NCBI RefSeq assembly: GCF_002797715.1
Contig: NZ_PGFF01000001.1
Coordinates: forward strand, 496,001 to 560,000
DNA: 64,000 bases
Direction of reading: 5' to 3'
Source: Diaminobutyricimonas aerilata
Lineage (GTDB): Bacteria > Actinomycetota > Actinomycetes > Actinomycetales > Microbacteriaceae
In this document: piece after piece, positions 25,138 to 33,162 of the stretch
Layout: each line of letters begins with the position of its first letter
Position numbering within the stretch: position 1 is the stretch's first letter
Position numbers and translations under genes: made by a program
Notes under the pieces: generated by a model
What the model was told of the DNA's origin: nothing
What the model saw: only the letters and a program-made list of their open reading frames with translations
Database searches by the model: none

Positions 25138-25282
25138 GGCTCTCCCGTGTGGGGGTTCGGAGTGAGCGGCATTCGAGCCTGGCACCGGGGTGCAGGCCCG
25201 TCAAGATGATGTGAACAGCATCCACTGACATTCCTTCGCCGCACATCCGCCTCGAGACGGACCCGCGCGGGGTGGCGTCGGC

Positions 25283-25311
25283 TTGCGCGGTCGACCGGGG
25301 TCCCGTATGGT
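25283..25311 (+). promoter_or_regulatory. rplJL promoter
   Basis: TTGCGC (25283-25288), a 17-bp spacer and TATGGT (25306-25311) form a good vegetative promoter. It predicts a transcript start near 25318, just at the beginning of the L10 leader. The region 25138-25282 between this promoter and the divergent ABC exporter gene shows nothing else I can name. Confidence 0.65.
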
Positions 25312-25317
25312 GATCGG

Positions 25318-25493
25318 AGCCCAAGACCGCCGGTTATCGCCGTGCTCGCACGACGATCGAAGGTTCACGTGAGTGAAGGCCTGCGCAGGTGTATGAAGTT
25401 CCTCCCGATTCCGGGTTGTCAGCTCCGTGCCTCTGCGCCGGAGCTTTTTTCATGTGCACCAGGGGCTGCCGGCTTCAGACCCCAAGGAGTGCC
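25318..25493 (+). ncRNA. Ribosomal protein L10 leader RNA with attenuator
   Basis: The rplJ 5' UTR holds a structured leader: AAGACCGCCGGTTATCG, then GTTCACGTGAGTGAAGGCCTGCGCAGGTG, which matches the conserved L10-binding kink-turn region as I know it from other actinobacteria. A classic intrinsic terminator follows: AGCTCCG (25421-25427) pairs with CGGAGCT (25439-25445), followed by TTTTTT. The L10(L12)4 complex binds such leaders to repress its own synthesis. A run of six T is rare in this GC-rich window, supporting true attenuation. Confidence 0.85.
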
Positions 25494-26009
25494 ATGGCGA
25501 ACAAGGACGCATCCGTCGCCGAGCTCACGGAGAAGTTCTCCAGCTCGAACGCGGCTCTGCTCACCGAGTACCGCGGTCTCACGGTGGCTCAGCTCAAGCA
25601 GCTGCGCACCAACATCAGTGAGAACGCGACGTACGCCGTGGTGAAGAACACGCTCACCAAGATCGCGGCGAACAACGCCGGCATCAGCTCGTTCGACGAC
25701 GAGCTCGCCGGTCCCTCCGCGATCGCGTTCGTGCACGGCGACACCGTCGCCGTCGCGAAGGCCCTGCGTGACTTCGCCAAGGCGAATCCTCTGCTCGTGG
25801 TGAAGGGTGGCTTCTTCGACGGGAAGCCGCTGACCGCGGACGAGGTGAACAAGCTCGCCGATCTCGAGAGCCGTGAGGTGCTGCTGGCCAAGCTGGCCGG
25901 TGCCTTCAAGGCTTCGCTGTTCGGCGCCGCCTACCTGTTCAACGCGCCGCTCTCGAAGGCCGTTCGCACGGTCGACGCGCTGCGCGAGAAGCAAGAGTCC
26001 GCGAGCTGA
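25494..26009 (+). CDS. rplJ: 50S ribosomal protein L10
   Basis: L10 (171 residues, normal length) anchors L7/L12 dimers to the ribosomal stalk. The N-terminus [37 protein letters not shown] and [14 protein letters not shown] are conserved RNA-binding parts. The C-terminal helix that holds L7/L12 dimers includes [11 protein letters not shown]. The ATG follows CCCAAGGAGTGCC. It is preceded by the L10 leader and followed after 45 bases by rplL. Confidence 0.97.
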   Translation: MANKDASVAELTEKFSSSNAALLTEYRGLTVAQLKQLRTNISENATYAVVKNTLTKIAANNAGISSFDDELAGPSAIAFVHGDTVAVAKALRDFAKANPLLVVKGGFFDGKPLTADEVNKLADLESREVLLAKLAGAFKASLFGAAYLFNAPLSKAVRTVDALREKQESAS

Positions 26010-26054
26010 CCAGCTCCGCGGTGACAGACAACCCCACAGACAAAGGAGACCATC

Positions 26055-26447
26055 ATGGCCAAGCTCACCACTGACGAACTGCTCGACGCCTTCAAGGAGC
26101 TCTCGCTCATCGAGCTCAGCGAGTTCGTGAAGAAGTTCGAGGAGACCTTCGAGGTCACCGCCGCCGCCCCCGTCGCCGTCGCTGCCGCGCCGGCCGCCGG
26201 TGGCGCCGGTGGCGCTGCCGAAGAGGTCGAGGAGAAGGACTCGTTCGACGTCGTCCTCGAGGGCGCCGGCGACAAGAAGATCCAGGTCATCAAGGAGGTG
26301 CGCGCCCTCACCAGCCTCGGCCTCGGTGAGGCGAAGGCTCTCGTCGATGGCGCTCCCGCCACCGTGCTCGAGGGCGCGAACAAGGAGACCGCTGAGAAGG
26401 CGAAGGCCCAGCTCGAAGGAGCCGGCGCCACCGTCACCCTCAAGTAG
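26055..26447 (+). CDS. rplL: 50S ribosomal protein L7/L12
   Basis: This 130-residue stalk protein recruits translation factors. It has N-terminal dimerisation domain [31 protein letters not shown], an alanine-rich hinge (about residues 35-58), and the C-terminal domain with [56 protein letters not shown]. The ATG follows AAAGGAGACCATC. rpoB and rpoC, which usually follow in bacteria, are not downstream; a sugar importer follows instead. Confidence 0.98.
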   Translation: MAKLTTDELLDAFKELSLIELSEFVKKFEETFEVTAAAPVAVAAAPAAGGAGGAAEEVEEKDSFDVVLEGAGDKKIQVIKEVRALTSLGLGEAKALVDGAPATVLEGANKETAEKAKAQLEGAGATVTLK

Positions 26448-26492
26448 TCGGGCCCCGGAAGGGGTTCACCACTTGCGGCGTGCAATCGCATC

Positions 26493-26564
26493 GAACGCGG
26501 GTCTCATTCCTGAATGATCCCGCGTTCGGAGGGCACCGCCCCCGATCGGGGCGGTGCCCTTTCG
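26493..26564 (+). terminator. Terminator of rplJL
   Basis: Two hairpins follow rplL. GAACGCGGG (26493-26501) pairs with CCCGCGTTC (26519-26527). Then AGGGCACCGCCCC (26530-26542) pairs with GGGGCGGTGCCCT (26548-26560), followed by TTCG. The second, with 13 pairs and a 5-base loop, is the likely terminator. Confidence 0.85.
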
Positions 26565-26830
26565 CGTTCCCGGAGACGGGAGCCGGAGGGGGACGTTCCA
26601 CGTGTGCGGGCACGCCACGAGAAATGAAACCCAATCATGTTACGCAGGTTCCTGCAGAACGTGCGCGGCGCCTTCGCCGCGCAGTCGTTGCCCTTCCCAT
26701 GGGAAGCAGAGCAGCATCCGCCGGATACGAACCGCATCCCCGATCAGATGATCTGGATGCGGTGACCCGTGGACGCCCCGTCGCCTCGAGCGGCGGGGCG
26801 TTCGGTCGTTGCGACGCCATAACGATCTTC
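26565..26830. other. Gene-free stretch with two further hairpins
   Basis: Between the rplL terminator and the AglE-like operon promoter I see no credible gene. Two strong inverted repeats are present: GCGCGGCG (26663-26670) with CGCCGCGC (26675-26682), CCTT loop; and ACGCCCCGTCG (26773-26783) with CGGCGGGGCGT (26791-26801), containing one T-G pair. They may be terminators, or remnants of a rearranged junction downstream of rplL. Confidence 0.5.
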
Positions 26831-26900
26831 TGGGAGCGCGTTCACGAGTTGTCCCGCGACTCGGCGCTCCAATACGTTGAGAAACTGGAAGCGCTTGCGA
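26831..26900 (+). promoter_or_regulatory. Promoter and LacI-type operators of the AglEFG-like importer
   Basis: TTGTCC (26849-26854), an 18-bp spacer and TACGTT (26873-26878) form a promoter with predicted start near 26885. TGGAAGCGCTTGCGA (26886-26900) has the AAGCGCTT core of LacI-family operators and lies exactly at +1. A related TGGGAGCGCGTTCA (26831-26844) lies upstream of the -35 and resembles the actinobacterial CebR/BglR-type TGGGAGCGCTCCCA box. No regulator gene is adjacent. Confidence 0.65.
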
Positions 26901-26938
26901 ACCCGTGTGCTTCCGCATTACTCGATGAGGAGGAACAC

Positions 26939-28270
26939 ATGAGTTTCACCCTGCACCGCCGCCTGCTCGTTCCGATAGCCGCAGCAGGCATCGTCGGAAT
27001 CGCCCTCGCCGGTTGTACCGGTGACATCGCCGCCGAAGACGCGGCGGATGTCGACTGCGGTCCCTACGAGGACTACGGCACCTTCGACGGCGAAGAGGTC
27101 ACCATCTCGGGAACGATCGTCGAGGAGGAGGCGGACCGCCTCATCAACTCGTGGTCGGACTTCGCGACCTGCACGGGTATCGACATCAAGTACCAGGGCA
27201 CGCGTGACTTCGAGGCGACGATCGCGCAGCTGGCCGAGGGTGGCAACGCGCCCGACATCGGAATCGTGCCGCAGCCGGGTCTCGTGGCGCTCCTCGCCGA
27301 GAACGGCTACCTCGAGCCGGCGTCGGCCGAGGTCGAGGCCAACGTCGACGAGTTCTGGTCGCCGGACTGGAAGCAGTACAGCACCATCGACGACGTCTTC
27401 TACGGCGCCCCGATGCTCGCGAGCGTCAAGGGCTACATCTGGTACTCGCCGAGCGAGTTCGAGGAGAACGGCTGGGAGATCCCGACCACCCTCGACGAGC
27501 TGTCGACGCTGACCGAGACGATCGCGGCGGACAGCGGCCACCTCCCCTGGTGCGCCGGCATGGAGTCGGGCGAGGCCACCGGGTGGCCGGGCACCGACTG
27601 GATCGAGGACTACGTGCTTCGCCTGCACGGACCCGAGGTCTACGACCAGTGGGTCACCCACCAGATCCCCTTCAACGACCCGCGCATCGTCGAGGCCTTC
27701 GACGCCGCCGGTGAGTTCCTGAAGAACCCCGAGTACATCGACACCGAGTCGCTCATCTCGACCCCGTTCCAGGAGGGTGGCCTGGCCATCCTCGACGGTC
27801 AGTGCTCGCTGCACCACCAGGCCTCGTTCTACGAGGTCAACTGGGGCGACGGCGTCGAGGTCGGCCCCGACGGCGACGTGTTCGCGTTCATCATGCCCCC
27901 GGTCGAGGCCGGCGGTGACCTGCAGGTGACCGGTGGTGGCGAGACCGTCGTGGCGTTCCGCATGAACGACGCCATCGACGCCGTGCAGCAGCACATGTCG
28001 AGCGACGTCTTCGCGCAGCTGCGCGTCGCCGAGGGCGGCACGGTCAGCGCGAACAACGCGGTCGACCCGTCCACCGCGTCGAGCCCGCTGCTCGAGCAGA
28101 CGATCGAGATCCTGCAGGACGAGGCGACGACGTTCCGTTACGACGGCTCGGACCTCATGCCCGGCGCGGTCGGATCGAACTCGTTCTGGAAGGGCATCGT
28201 CGGCTGGCTGAGCGGCGATGACACGAAGGCCACGGTCGACGCGATCGAGAACAGCTGGCCCGCCTCCTGA
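26939..28270 (+). CDS. CUT1 sugar ABC transporter, binding lipoprotein (AglE-like)
   Basis: This is a 443-residue extracellular solute-binding protein. Signal peptide MSFTLHRRLLVPIAAAGIVGIALAGC has lipobox LAGC (Cys26). The segments TISGTIVEEEADRLINSWSDFATCTGIDIKYQGTRDFEATIAQLAEGGNAPDIGIVPQPGLVALLAENGYLEP and DWIEDYVLRLHGPEVYDQW are characteristic of the alpha-glucoside binding proteins AglE/ThuE as I know them. The ATG follows GATGAGGAGGAACAC. The upstream operators also fit a glucoside system. Ligand assignment (alpha-glucosides such as trehalose, sucrose or maltose) is by resemblance only. Confidence 0.85.
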   Translation: MSFTLHRRLLVPIAAAGIVGIALAGCTGDIAAEDAADVDCGPYEDYGTFDGEEVTISGTIVEEEADRLINSWSDFATCTGIDIKYQGTRDFEATIAQLAEGGNAPDIGIVPQPGLVALLAENGYLEPASAEVEANVDEFWSPDWKQYSTIDDVFYGAPMLASVKGYIWYSPSEFEENGWEIPTTLDELSTLTETIAADSGHLPWCAGMESGEATGWPGTDWIEDYVLRLHGPEVYDQWVTHQIPFNDPRIVEAFDAAGEFLKNPEYIDTESLISTPFQEGGLAILDGQCSLHHQASFYEVNWGDGVEVGPDGDVFAFIMPPVEAGGDLQVTGGGETVVAFRMNDAIDAVQQHMSSDVFAQLRVAEGGTVSANNAVDPSTASSPLLEQTIEILQDEATTFRYDGSDLMPGAVGSNSFWKGIVGWLSGDDTKATVDAIENSWPAS

Positions 28271-28285
28271 GATAGGCGGCACTAA

Positions 28286-28320
28286 GGTGGAGGCGGGGCT
28301 GGCGCTCCGCCTCCACCCTT
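28286..28320 (+). terminator. Intraoperonic hairpin between binding-protein and permease genes
   Basis: GGTGGAGGCGG (28286-28296) pairs with CCGCCTCCACC (28307-28317), 10-base loop, followed by CTTAGG. The first permease gene starts 44 bases later. As at 12394, this hairpin after a binding-protein gene probably makes the binding protein more abundant than its permeases. Confidence 0.7.
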
Positions 28321-28363
28321 AGGTCCGTCCTCTTTCAACGTCGAACGAAGGGCACCGAGAGAC

Positions 28364-29335
28364 ATGACTACTGCTGACCTGCTCGGCAAGATCCTGCAGG
28401 TGGTCGGAGGGGTCGCGATCTTCGTCGCGGTCATCGGCCTCCTGCTCTTCCTGGTCGATAGAGCTCCGAAACGCGGGCGGGATTACATCCAGCTCGTCGC
28501 GTTCGTCTCGCCGGCCCTGATCCTGCTCACCATCGGGCTGATCTACCCCGCCATCCGCACCACCACGCTCGCCTTCTTCAGCCGCACCGGCGCGTGGACG
28601 GGCTTCGACAACTTCATCTGGGCCTTCACCCAACCGGATGCCGTGCGCACCCTCATCAACACGGTGATCTGGGTGATCCTCGTGCCGTTGCTCTCGACGG
28701 CGATCGGCCTCGCCTACGCCGTCTTCATCGACAAGAGCCGCGGCGAGCGCTTCTTCAAGGCACTCGTCTTCATGCCGATGGCGATCTCGTTCGTCGGCGC
28801 CGGCATCATCTGGCGTTTCGTGTACGACTTCAAGTCGCAGGGCCGCGACCAGATCGGCCTGCTCAACGCGATCGTCGTCGCATTCGGCGGCGAGCCGGTG
28901 CAGTGGCTGCAGTCCGCCCCGCTCAACACGTTCCTGCTGATCGTCGTGATGGTCTGGATCCAGACCGGATTCGCGATGGTGGTGCTCTCCGCCGCCATCA
29001 AGGGCATCCCGACCGAACAGCTCGAGGCGGCCCAGCTCGACGGCACGAACGCGTGGCAGCGCTTCTTCAATGTGACGGTCCCGGGCATCCGCGGATCGCT
29101 CGTCGTCGTGGTCACCACGATCTCCATCGCGACCCTCAAGGTGTTCGACATCGTGCGCACCATGACGGCGGGCAACTTCGACACGAGCGTCGTCGCGAAC
29201 GAGATGTACACGCAGGCGTTCCGCGCCAACGAACCCGGTCGCGGATCCGCTCTCGCGGTCATCCTGTTCCTGCTCGTGCTGCCGATCGTCATCTACAACG
29301 TCCGAGTCCTCCGCCAGCAGAGGGAAGTCCGATGA
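28364..29335 (+). CDS. CUT1 sugar ABC transporter permease (AglF/MalF-like)
   Basis: This 323-residue permease has about eight helices. The first, residues 12-29, is separated by a short basic linker (RAPKRGRDYI), as in AglF proteins. The EAA loop is EQLEAAQLDGTNAWQRFFNVTVPGIRGSL at about residues 221-249, the contact site for the ATPase. It is coupled by ATGA overlap with the second permease gene. No ATPase gene follows, so an MsiK-type subunit encoded elsewhere is expected. Confidence 0.9.
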   Translation: MTTADLLGKILQVVGGVAIFVAVIGLLLFLVDRAPKRGRDYIQLVAFVSPALILLTIGLIYPAIRTTTLAFFSRTGAWTGFDNFIWAFTQPDAVRTLINTVIWVILVPLLSTAIGLAYAVFIDKSRGERFFKALVFMPMAISFVGAGIIWRFVYDFKSQGRDQIGLLNAIVVAFGGEPVQWLQSAPLNTFLLIVVMVWIQTGFAMVVLSAAIKGIPTEQLEAAQLDGTNAWQRFFNVTVPGIRGSLVVVVTTISIATLKVFDIVRTMTAGNFDTSVVANEMYTQAFRANEPGRGSALAVILFLLVLPIVIYNVRVLRQQREVR

Positions 29336-30327
29336 GCAGCAGCGTTTCCCCCGTCGACCTCCCGATCCCGGGCAGCCGCGACGCCAAGGGCGCCATCGAG
29401 GTCGCCGAGGAGGGCAACACGAAGACCGCGCGCGTCAAGCGCCGGATGACCTCGCGCGGCGCGACCATCGCGGCGCTCATCATCGCGGTGCTGTGGACGA
29501 TGCCGACCTTCGGGCTGTTCATCTCCTCCTTCCGGCCGGCGGACGACATCCAGTCCTCGGGCTGGTGGAGCTGGTTCGCGAACCCGAGCTTCACGCTCGA
29601 GAACTACCAGGAGGTGCTGCTGTCGACGTCGCAGTCGTCGCCGCAGCTCGGCGCCTACTTCGTGAACTCGCTGTCGATCGCCATCCCCGCGACGCTGTTC
29701 CCGCTCGTGATCGCCTGCATGGCGGCCTACGCCTTCGCTTGGATCAAGTTCAAGGGTGCGAACGCCTTGTTCATCCTCGTGTTCGCGCTGCAGATCGTGC
29801 CGTTGCAGATGGCGCTCATCCCGCTGCTGCAGATGTTCAGCACCGTGCTGCGCCCGCTGCAGGTGTGGCTGCACGACGTGATGCCGTTCATCCCGACGCA
29901 GAACTTCCTGCCGATCTGGATCGCCCACACGATCTTCGCGCTACCGCTGGCGATCTTCCTGCTGCACAACTTCATCTCGGAGATCCCGGGTGAGGTAATC
30001 GAGGCGGCGCGCGTGGACGGCGCGAGCCACACGCAGATCTTCACCCGTATCGTGCTGCCGCTCGCCATCCCGGCGATCGCGTCGTTCGCGATCTTCCAGT
30101 TCCTTTGGGTCTGGAACGACCTGCTCGTGGCGCTGATCTTCTCGGGAGGCACGCAAGACGCGGCGCCGCTCACCCAGCGTCTCGCCGAGCTCACGGGAAG
30201 CCGCGGTCAGGAATGGCAGCGGCTCACGGCAGCGGCGTTCGTGTCGCTCATCATCCCGCTCATCGTGTTCTTCAGCCTGCAGCGCTACTTCGTGCGCGGC
30301 CTGCTGGCGGGCTCCACGAAGGGCTGA
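29332..30327 (+). CDS. CUT1 sugar ABC transporter permease (AglG/MalG-like)
   Basis: This 331-residue permease has a cytosolic N-terminal stretch of about 42 residues, six helices, and the EAA loop GEVIEAARVDGASHTQIFTRIVLPLAIPAI near residues 220-249. The end LQRYFVRGLLAGSTKG is the typical MalG-family C-terminus. It forms the translocation pore with the preceding permease. The stop is followed by a bidirectional terminator shared with the convergent glycosidase gene. Confidence 0.92.
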   Translation: MSSSVSPVDLPIPGSRDAKGAIEVAEEGNTKTARVKRRMTSRGATIAALIIAVLWTMPTFGLFISSFRPADDIQSSGWWSWFANPSFTLENYQEVLLSTSQSSPQLGAYFVNSLSIAIPATLFPLVIACMAAYAFAWIKFKGANALFILVFALQIVPLQMALIPLLQMFSTVLRPLQVWLHDVMPFIPTQNFLPIWIAHTIFALPLAIFLLHNFISEIPGEVIEAARVDGASHTQIFTRIVLPLAIPAIASFAIFQFLWVWNDLLVALIFSGGTQDAAPLTQRLAELTGSRGQEWQRLTAAAFVSLIIPLIVFFSLQRYFVRGLLAGSTKG

Positions 30328-30342
30328 TCCCGACGGATGCAC

Positions 30343-30373
30343 GGGGCCGGGTCGACATCGTCGGCCCGGCCCC
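30343..30373. terminator. Bidirectional terminator
   Basis: GGGGCCGGG (30343-30351) pairs with CCCGGCCCC (30365-30373) with a 13-base loop. It lies between the convergent permease and GH38 genes and can serve both. Confidence 0.7.
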
Positions 30374-30389
30374 TCACCGTCTCCGGCGC

Positions 30390-32885
30390 CTACTCGACCG
30401 GCGAGCTCGGCGCCGCGTCGCGGCGCAGCAGCACGTCGGCGACGCCGTGCGGGGCGAGCGGCACGGGGGAGCCGGGCACGTGCACGCCGTCGCCCGTCCA
30501 TTCGAGCGTCGCCTCGAGCGCATCCGCGCCCAGGTTGCGCAGCCGCGCGCGCACGCCGTCGGGCACCTGCCGCAGCTCCACCGCGATCCGGTCGGCGGGG
30601 GAGACCCGCAGCGTCGGGGCAACCGCGGCCACCGGTCCGGCGTACTCCCGGGCCTGGAGCGGCTGCAGCAGGTCGCGGCCGAACGCCCGCACGCTCTCGT
30701 GCGTGACGCCGCCGGGACGCGAGGCGAAGCGGTAGCGGTAGACGCCGGTGCCCTCCTGGCGTGCCTGGAAGTTCGTGAAGTGCAGGTTGTTCATCAGCCA
30801 GCTGTTGACCGATCCGTCGCCCGCCTCGAGCTTGCGCGCCCATCGGCCGGTGTGGATGCCGCCGACCTGCACGAGCGGCGCGTCGATCGCGCCCCACAGC
30901 ACATCCGCGCCGCCTCCGCGCACCCCGACGGCGTGCTGGATCGAGTACCAGTCCTTGCTCGTGTCCGGCAGCTGCTCGGTGTCCGCGGCGTAGACCGCGC
31001 CGGCGGTCTCGAGCAGGAACTCCGGGTCGTCCGAGGCGAACGGGAAGGCGACGAAGATGCTCTCCGGCCCGAACACCTCGGGCTTGGTGAGCCGCACGTC
31101 GAGGTCGATGAGGTCGCCGTCGCGGTAGAGCCGCAGGGTCGTCGTCGCCGTCGGAACGGTCGGCGCCGCCGTGGTCCACTCGATCGACACGAAGTCCGCC
31201 GACTCGCGCACCACCGGGGACGCATCGCCGGCACCGATCGACCGTTCGAAGTCGGGACCAGGATGGTCGGGGTGGAAGTCCTTCGGATCGCGCACGACCA
31301 TCGGGTGCGTGCTGTCGGCGGGCACGCGGTCGACGAGCACCGCTCCGAGCCCGTGCGTGGAGCGCGGGTCGAGCAGCTCCCGTCCGGTGCGGGTGTCGAT
31401 CAGCGAGACGACGCCTCCGCGCCGCGGGTCGACGGTCACCCGGTACGCACCCGCCTCGATGGTCGTGGACTCGCCCACGAGACGCGGCTCGGCGGGCACG
31501 GGGACGAGCGCCGTGCCGAACGCGGGGACCGCGACGAGCGCCGTCGCCATCCGCACCCCCTTCTCGCCGACCTTCACCTCGACGGTCACCGGTTCGACGC
31601 GGTTGCGCCCCGTCGGATTCGCGACGAGCACGCCCGACCGGTGCTCGGCATCCGGATCGCCCGCCGCCGCGACGCGGAAGAGGCCCTCCACCGCGAGGTC
31701 GCGCGCGACGTCGTAGGCGGTGTACGCCATCGCGGCCTTCCCGTTCCAGTGGGAGTGGCTGAAGGTCGAGTGCGGCTTCGAGTACGTCTCCCATGAACCC
31801 CACGTGTGCTCCGCGAACAACAGGAGCTGCTCATCCACCTCGGCGGTGTCGCGGGCGATCTCGTCGCGGGTGCGCAGCCGCACCGGTCCCCGCCGGTAGC
31901 CGAGCACGGTCGCGAGTTCGGGCCGGCCGTCGCCGCGGAGCTCGCTCAGCGCGAGCGTCGCCTGCGCGGTCAACGCGAGCGAGCGCGCCTCCCGGTACAC
32001 CGCGACTTCGCGCGCGGTCGAGCCGTGTCCGTGCGACCACCAGTCCGACCACTCGCCGCGCACGACGGGCACGTCGGCGCGTACCGCCTGCGCCTCGAGC
32101 ACGTCGAGCGCCTCGTCGATGGTGGTGGTGCGCATCGGCAGCTCGGGGTGCCGCGCGTTCCAGTGCCGCACGACCTCGAGGAAGAGCGCCGTGGGCCAGC
32201 GATTGTCGTTGCCCGCGTGCACGAGCGCGGTGTCGTAGGGGTAGTCCGCTCGGGCGTCGAGCTGTTCGACGAAGGCGAGGATGCGGCGTTCGGCCTCCTC
32301 GACGTCGGCGTCGACGATGCCCCACTCCTCGCCGAACCCGTAGTGGGTCGAGAGCCAGGTGAACACGCGGTCGCCGTCCGGCCCCTCCCACCAGAATCCG
32401 GTCGGCTGCTCGAACGGTGCGCGTCCGTGGTCGGGGTTGAGCGCCATGACGAGGCGGTCGATGCCGACGCGGCGCATCGCGGGCACGCTGCCCCACGCGG
32501 TGCCGTTCACGTCGCCGTGCTGCTCCGTGCGCACCGGGACGCCCGCATCCGCGAGGGCGGCGAGGGCGTCGTAAGAGGTGTCGAACTCGTACTCGGAGAG
32601 CAGCTGGGTCATGTTGAGGTAGCCGCCGGTGACCGCGAGGCGGCCGGACGCGACGCCGCGTCGCAGCCGCTCCCGATCGGCGTCGCTCGCGGTGCGCAGG
32701 AACTCGAGCACGGGTCGGGCGACCTCGAACGTCCAGCGGAACGCATCCGGACCGTCTCCCGGATGCGCGTCGACGAGGTCGAGCACGTGGTCGACGATGC
32801 GCACGTGCATCCGGTCGATGATCCGTGGGCTGTTGGTGTAGCCGACGTCGTGATGGGTGTGGCCGAGGAGCAGGATCTGCTGCAT
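30390..32885 (-). CDS. Glycoside hydrolase family 38 protein (alpha-mannosidase-like)
   Basis: This is an 831-residue cytoplasmic protein without signal peptide. The N-terminal GH38 catalytic domain begins ILLLGHTHHDVGYTNSPRIIDRM, where His9-x-His11-x-Asp13 correspond to the zinc-site H-x-H-x-D. Asp125 in TEQHGDVNGTAWG is the candidate nucleophile, and LLLFAEHTWGSWE carries a late His. The rest has the beta-sandwich domains of the family. GH38 enzymes remove alpha-mannosyl units. ATG at 32885 is chosen because it gives MQQILLLGHTHHD. An operator and promoter (TTGCGC-18-TAGGCT on the minus strand) lie just upstream. The loop sequence is atypical, so another sugar specificity is possible. Confidence 0.82.
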   Translation of the reverse strand: MQQILLLGHTHHDVGYTNSPRIIDRMHVRIVDHVLDLVDAHPGDGPDAFRWTFEVARPVLEFLRTASDADRERLRRGVASGRLAVTGGYLNMTQLLSEYEFDTSYDALAALADAGVPVRTEQHGDVNGTAWGSVPAMRRVGIDRLVMALNPDHGRAPFEQPTGFWWEGPDGDRVFTWLSTHYGFGEEWGIVDADVEEAERRILAFVEQLDARADYPYDTALVHAGNDNRWPTALFLEVVRHWNARHPELPMRTTTIDEALDVLEAQAVRADVPVVRGEWSDWWSHGHGSTAREVAVYREARSLALTAQATLALSELRGDGRPELATVLGYRRGPVRLRTRDEIARDTAEVDEQLLLFAEHTWGSWETYSKPHSTFSHSHWNGKAAMAYTAYDVARDLAVEGLFRVAAAGDPDAEHRSGVLVANPTGRNRVEPVTVEVKVGEKGVRMATALVAVPAFGTALVPVPAEPRLVGESTTIEAGAYRVTVDPRRGGVVSLIDTRTGRELLDPRSTHGLGAVLVDRVPADSTHPMVVRDPKDFHPDHPGPDFERSIGAGDASPVVRESADFVSIEWTTAAPTVPTATTTLRLYRDGDLIDLDVRLTKPEVFGPESIFVAFPFASDDPEFLLETAGAVYAADTEQLPDTSKDWYSIQHAVGVRGGGADVLWGAIDAPLVQVGGIHTGRWARKLEAGDGSVNSWLMNNLHFTNFQARQEGTGVYRYRFASRPGGVTHESVRAFGRDLLQPLQAREYAGPVAAVAPTLRVSPADRIAVELRQVPDGVRARLRNLGADALEATLEWTGDGVHVPGSPVPLAPHGVADVLLRRDAAPSSPVE

Positions 32886-32940
32886 CGAAGTCGTCCTGGT
32901 TCTGGCTGGGAATCGGCCCCGGGAAGCGGAAGCGGCCGAT

Positions 32941-32991
32941 TGTGGGATCGTTGCCAGATCGAGCCTAGTGAGGGAGCGACAGCGAGCGCAA
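32941..32991 (-). promoter_or_regulatory. GH38 gene promoter with LacI-type box (site 1)
   Basis: On the minus strand TTGCGC (32991-32986), an 18-bp spacer and TAGGCT (32967-32962) predict a start near 32955. The box TGTGGGATCGTTGCCAGA (plus-strand 32941-32958) covers that start. It is one of four related boxes (others at 33076, 37419 and 39673). Confidence 0.7.
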
Positions 32992-33042
32992 TATCGCGGT
33001 AACGATTTGGCGTCGGGCCCGTCGATCCGGGGTTCCGGCCCC

Positions 33043-33094
33043 TTGTGCCCCCGTCGGGTCTGAGTTACCGTGCGATGTGGGATGGTTCCCACAT
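33043..33094 (+). promoter_or_regulatory. Binding-protein gene promoter with LacI-type box (site 2)
   Basis: TTGTGC (33043-33048), a 17-bp spacer and TACCGT (33066-33071) predict a start near 33078. ATGTGGGA-TGGT-TCCCACAT (33075-33094) is a perfect 8-bp dyad with a 4-bp centre placed over that start, the best-symmetric copy of the shared box. Confidence 0.75.
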
Positions 33095-33162
33095 GCGCAC
33101 CCGGAACCGTCTCCGGGCCAGGCGATGACGCCGGGTCCACCACTTTCCGAAAGGGATATTCA

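Noticed and set aside
21347-25324. A single 1,325-codon leftward frame
   Set aside because: It is an accident of composition: the frame of the second exporter gene stays open across the first. Two overlapping exporter genes explain the region, each with its own start and family N-terminus.
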